Positions 35,935 to 39,671 of a DNA stretch of 39,671 nt are shown in pieces (within the stretch, counting starts at the first letter, position 1; every line of letters begins with the position of its first letter). Position numbers and translations under genes: made by a program. The DNA is taken from the NCBI RefSeq assembly GCF_000003605.2, contig NW_003135844.1:171830-211500 (forward strand). Reading direction: 5' to 3'. The stretch comes from Saccoglossus kowalevskii. Lineage: Eukaryota; Hemichordata; Enteropneusta; Harrimaniidae. Below the pieces are notes generated by a model. That model saw nothing but the letters and a program-made list of their open reading frames with translations, made no database searches and was not told where the DNA came from.

Positions 35935-36670
35935 CTCAACTTCTCACCATTGAATGGTTGATGAGGAACGTCACCCGGGAAGGCAACTGGGAATCAAATG
36001 GACGTTGATCTCTGGAGGCCAATGACTACGTGGACGACCTGGGCGACGACTGTTGTCACACAAGCATCAGGATGTTGAGCAAAAGGCAGAAAACCTCAGG
36101 GAGATAGCCAGCACCATCTGACTGAAGGTCAATGGGAGGAAGACACTGGTCATGAGACAAAATGACACAAATACCAACCTAATCTTCACTAACAATCAAG
36201 CTCTTGACAATGTAATGGAATTAGTATACCTGCAGCAGCAAGATGATAACAGGCGCAAACAGATCAAAGCCAGATTCAGCAACGCCATCTAATCCTTTGC
36301 AACTCTAAGTGACCATCTCGAGATCCACTAATCTCAGCATTCGAATCTTCAAGAGCAATGTCTTTAGCATTCTCCTATATGGCTAACAGTACTGGAAGAA
36401 CACTGTGAACACTTTGAGAGTGTTGCAGAACAAATGCCTGCAATGTATCCGCAGGATCGTCCGGCCGGAAATCAACTCGAATAAAGAACTGAAGGCAGTC
36501 CAGGTGCATCGAATGAGATAGCTAAGGCATATATGTTGCTTGGTCCTCAGAACAGCCCTATACTAGACTCCCAAGTTAAAATAAAAAAAGGCTAAAGGAA
36601 ACTTGGCACAGGACAATAGAGAATGACTGAGGAATGAACTTCGACATTGCCTCCAGAGCAGCCATGGAGT
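35935..36670 (+). pseudogene. Second LINE reverse transcriptase fragment (YVDD retained)
   Basis: This is a decayed ORF2 of a second, different non-LTR retrotransposon. Its catalytic motif YVDD is at 36027-36038. Around it, in shifting frames, come NGLMRNVTREG, EQKAENLREIASTI, LKVNGRKTLVM, NNQALDNVMELVYL, QIKARFSNAI and, near 36590-36620, RLKETWHRTIEND. This order is the classic palm-to-thumb series of this LINE type. Several stops and frameshifts make it inactive. It resembles widespread invertebrate RTE/CR1-like copies, but I cannot fix the clade. Confidence 0.8.
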
Positions 36671-37203
36671 CTTTGTTCACTGAACAGTACCTTCCCATCA
36701 TATATGCTGCCTTTGAAGTTTCAAGAACTACATACAATGGCACTGTACGAGTACGGATTAGTGTCATGCTATGTCTAAACATGATCACATCACACATCAG
36801 GTCAATGCAAATAAAGTCAACAGTTTAACATCAACTGTCCACTATTACGGGAGTTTGTCAACCTCCAATTCAGAAAACAAGATTAAAGTTTTTTCACCAA
36901 CTGAACACAGATTTGCTGCATGCATGTGAATGAAGATTGATATTTCTATCATTTTAGTTCGGGTAAAATGGCATTTTCAGGAATTTGACTACATTTTAAA
37001 ATATTTTTATTGAATTTCAGTAAAACCATTTTTTTCAGCAATATAAGTATGGATTGAGAATAATACACATTATGTGACTTTAAATTAATCTGTGTTGAAG
37101 CGCATTTGTCCCTTTAAATTTAAGCTTCTGAAAATGGTAACTTGAAGATTTCAGAAAAAGATCAACTAAAATTAGAAAACGTTATTATTATGACATTAAA
37201 ACT
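36671..37203. other. No gene supported
   Basis: AT-rich sequence between the LINE fragment and unit 4, with no recognisable feature. Confidence 0.45.
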
Positions 37204-37714
37204 AACCTGAAGTTAAAATCGCCCACATGTAATAATAACCGATTGTGACGTTTTGAATAAGTGTTGATTCACCACGCATTCGGGCCCCCTAAGTTACATG
37301 ATACTAGTGGGTAAATAAAGCTGGTACTACGCACTGTCAAGGTTCTCTACTGATCACTCTACTCGGCATATGGACGCATAGCAAGAGGAGCATTCCATAA
37401 TCAAAACATTGAAAACTTGGTAAGTTAATCGGAATATCTGTGAGAAAAACATTTATATCAAAGATGCGTAACATTTAAACTTGAACATATAAATTTGAAA
37501 ATAATTCTAATATCACCCAATTAAGCATTTGTAATTTAGTGATTATACATGATATGTTCACAAATCATGTCTTAACAATTACATACATATTCAGTTACTG
37601 TAGTAAATGTATTTAGGCTTTAGATTGAAGTTAATGCACACGCACAATATTGCCCTTGGTGGCAAACTGTCTCTAAGGTATGGCCTATAAGCATACCTTA
37701 TTCTTCTGTACACA

Positions 37715-37852
37715 ATCGGCCACATGATGAATCGCAACAAAAATTGAAGAAGTTGAAAATGAGTTACTCCACCAGGATCTACTGTGATACTATTACACTA
37801 CTATTCCTCTCCATAGTGATCGCTCATGTTAATTCCCACATCTGTCCGAGAA
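37715..37852 (+). repeat. 138-bp dispersed repeat, copy 2 (inside unit 4)
   Basis: It interrupts unit-4 sequence: the left flank attcttctgtaca and the right flank tgtacttttgaaca are adjacent in unit 3 around 17775-17815, apart from about 30 bases that it replaces. It is therefore a later arrival or an exchange between the two sites. Confidence 0.8.
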
Positions 37853-38353
37853 TCTCTTTTTAGGTTTAGTGTACTTTTGAACAATTAGTCTTAGTCATGT
37901 TACTTGAGATGTGTTTTTTGTGGATGGTTGCTGTGGTGTAGATAATCAGCATATTGTATACAGTGGCGTGACGCTTTGTTGTTGTTGTAAGTCAACTATC
38001 ATATTGTGTGTTTATATGTTTGGGAAATGCCCTTCAATTATAGGCTGAGGGAGGCGAGACGAGGTGTGTATGGGTAAGGTCAGGTGTGGTGACAGTAACC
38101 GGAATCGTGAGTGTTTATATGTTTAGCACTGGTTATTTTCCATTCAGTCGTTGGCTGTCAACTCAAACAGCGCCATTGAAATAATACATAGAATGCATAT
38201 GTGGATACCATCAATACTGTAATTTTCCGTACACGACAATTTAAGCAATTTGCTTCAATATGCTACACAATATGCAGAATCTCAATGATCAGTGAGCTCT
38301 GTGTTGCTAGTTGGATATCCATAACATACAAAGCATGTTCTCATGTGGCTTAT

Positions 38354-38535
38354 TGTCACAGTGTAAGGCCTACTTAACCAAACCATTACACGCTGGGTGA
38401 TATGGAATAGTTACGAAACAGTCAATTTAGTCAGAAGATTATTAACAACAAAATCCCAATCGATAGTGAATCAAAATCAGAATCACTATCCCACTTCTGA
38501 CACCAATATGTCACAGTGTAATAGAGGCCTGCTTA
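38354..38535 (-). mobile_element. Possible miniature LTR-element relic
   Basis: Read on the - strand, a segment ending ttacactgtgaca is followed, after a short tat, by tggtgtcagaagtggga, which resembles a retrotransposon primer-binding site. About 150 bases on, a second aggccttacactgtgaca ends the block. Two similar ends with an internal primer-site-like motif suggest a very short LTR element or its deletion derivative. The repeats match for only about 24 bases, so this is uncertain. Confidence 0.3.
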
Positions 38536-39178
38536 AATAGTCAGCACCTAAATTCGAAGTAGTCATGCACCGGACCTTGTTTAGATGTGGGATTTTGGCT
38601 AGTGTGCCAATGTTGATTTATATGCCGACTCCTCACTAATACATTGTCTTATTCAGTTGAAAATTGATAGTTTGCACATTACAGTACTTAACATCTAATA
38701 CTAGTATGTTTTATGTGATTTGATCAATGTTGTTTGTAAATGTGTACAAATCAATTCTCGCAGATGAACAGGGCTTTGTATTACATATTGGATATATTTT
38801 CAGTGACTCAACCAAATACGCTCAAACAGTACATTGCTAATAACGGCTATTTGCATCGTTATTTAGATAAATGTTCACCCAACACCTATATTGCTGCTAG
38901 TGGTGGAATTTGGCATTAATTGCAGAATTGGAACTTTGCAGTCATGTCGAATATTTGTAACGGCAATAACATTGCTATAAAATTAACTTGATGTGATAAT
39001 CAAGAACAAAAACCTTGGATCCAAATGCATTTATACTTTTTTACGTTTGGGTTTCACGTGAATCGCTTTGGATCGGCTTTTTATTGTATAACTTACAGAC
39101 TGGGATACGTGATGTGTTTATTTGTTTATTGTTTAACCTTATACATACCTTATATATAGGTATATGCTTCTTGGCAAC

Positions 39179-39391
39179 ATGTCTTCTCATCGAAACGAGT
39201 ATATAGAAAACCATATTTTGGCTGAAAAACATCTTGGTGATGCTACTAAGTTGCTGACTTCTGCTATGCTCCAGCGAGAACCCCTCATTTCGTCGCTAGA
39301 GAATACTAGCTACAATGTCGAGCACAGTGCCAACTACCAGCTGTGCCAGAAAGCCGTACGTGATGGACACAGTCAGCTGGCACACACATGA
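39179..39391 (+). pseudogene. AANAT-like N-acetyltransferase, 3'-truncated (unit 4 copy)
   Basis: The start is the ATG shared by all copies (third ATG of the unit-2 gene). The frame is intact through REPLISSL and ANYQLCQ to VRDG, equivalent to residue 66 of the full protein. There the sequence becomes unrelated and the frame ends after about eight more residues (stop at 39389-39391). It keeps Glu at the catalytic position (39278-39280). The acetyl-CoA site is missing, so it cannot be an enzyme unless it splices to distant exons. An upstream in-frame ATG at 39164 exists but is not conserved. Confidence 0.85.
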
Positions 39392-39671
39392 TAATAAAAT
39401 AAATACGATATTTAAGATATGGGGGCCGCCATCTTGAATGACGCATAAAACTAAATAAGAGACAAGTTGTGAAACGCGTTTTTCAGATTCCTACAAATCA
39501 GGACAAAAATACCAATCTTTCACAAAAATACGGTCCGTTGGGGTTATATTAAGCCAACCGATAACAAAATTCGGCCGAATTCGTCGTTTTTGTGTGGAAA
39601 AATCCCATGCATACGAACACCTAATTACGCGAAGAACATAGAACACTAAGCCGGGGTATTTGAAACCGAAA
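39392..39671. other. Right edge, unrelated to the array
   Basis: This GC-richer sequence includes gggggccgccatcttgaatg. It holds no gene I can support. It begins just after the gene homology stops and may be a transposon whose other end lies beyond the window. Confidence 0.4.

Larger units (their letters stand above)
37204..39368 (+). repeat. Array unit 4, shortened
   Basis: It opens with the gattgtgacgttttgaataa block and the ggccccctaagttacat block (compare 4063-4140 and 17230-17310). It continues through the conserved 37865-37990 block and a promoter-proximal stretch (38705-38850, compare 21005-21180), then enters the gene. About 2.8 kb present in unit 3 between those blocks is replaced here by about 500 bases of other sequence (38200-38700). 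Homology ends inside the gene at about 39368. Confidence 0.75.

Noticed and set aside
1-39671. CRISPR arrays, bacterial operons, tRNA or rRNA genes
   Set aside because: I found no regularly spaced repeats, no clustered co-directional genes with ribosome sites, and no cloverleaf or rRNA signatures.

Overview
This is a stretch of AT-rich, repeat-dense animal nuclear DNA, most likely from a non-vertebrate metazoan. The evidence is a degenerate Ty3/gypsy retrotransposon, two decayed LINE reverse transcriptases, a small terminal-inverted-repeat element with clean target-site duplications, very low gene density, and an acetyltransferase of the invertebrate (insect-type) arylalkylamine N-acetyltransferase (AANAT) family. 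I cannot fix the phylum from sequence alone. There are no bacterial signatures: no operons, no Shine-Dalgarno sites and no CRISPR.

The backbone is a tandem array of large duplicated units, each carrying one intronless AANAT-like gene near its middle or end. Unit 1 (about 3685-9570) holds a pseudogene (6549-6922) made by an internal deletion. Unit 2 (about 9630-16880) holds an intact 227-residue gene (14393-15076) and a 213-N assembly gap. Unit 3 (about 16885-26940) holds a second intact gene (22089-22772), about 91% identical in protein to the first. Unit 4 (about 37204-39368) holds a copy cut off after about 66 codons by unrelated sequence. Weaker remnants lie at 2160-2410 and 35338-35640, so the array was once larger. 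Because kilobases of non-coding flank are duplicated along with the genes, this is segmental tandem duplication and not retroposition.

The left edge (220 to about 1165) is the 3' end of a gypsy-type element: a broken integrase tail, a polypurine tract and a probable LTR. From 26940 to 37200 the array is interrupted by a mobile-element graveyard. It holds a Jockey/CR1-like LINE fragment (28885-29676), a LINE 3' tail (about 32183-32240), two inverted copies of an unidentified decayed coding element (30505-30800 and 33555-34345), a 152-bp inverted-repeat element inserted into the second of these with an 8-bp duplication, a 138-bp dispersed repeat, and a second LINE fragment (35935-36670).

The most interesting biology is divergence between the two intact acetyltransferases. 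Both keep the N-terminal PL motif, the GLSFVAID segment and the SSPYS segment of invertebrate AANATs. Only the unit-2 gene, and the truncated unit-4 copy, keep the Glu that precedes PL; by alignment from memory this is the general base of Drosophila Dat. The unit-3 gene has Gly there, although it otherwise looks under purifying selection. Both also share an atypical acetyl-CoA loop.
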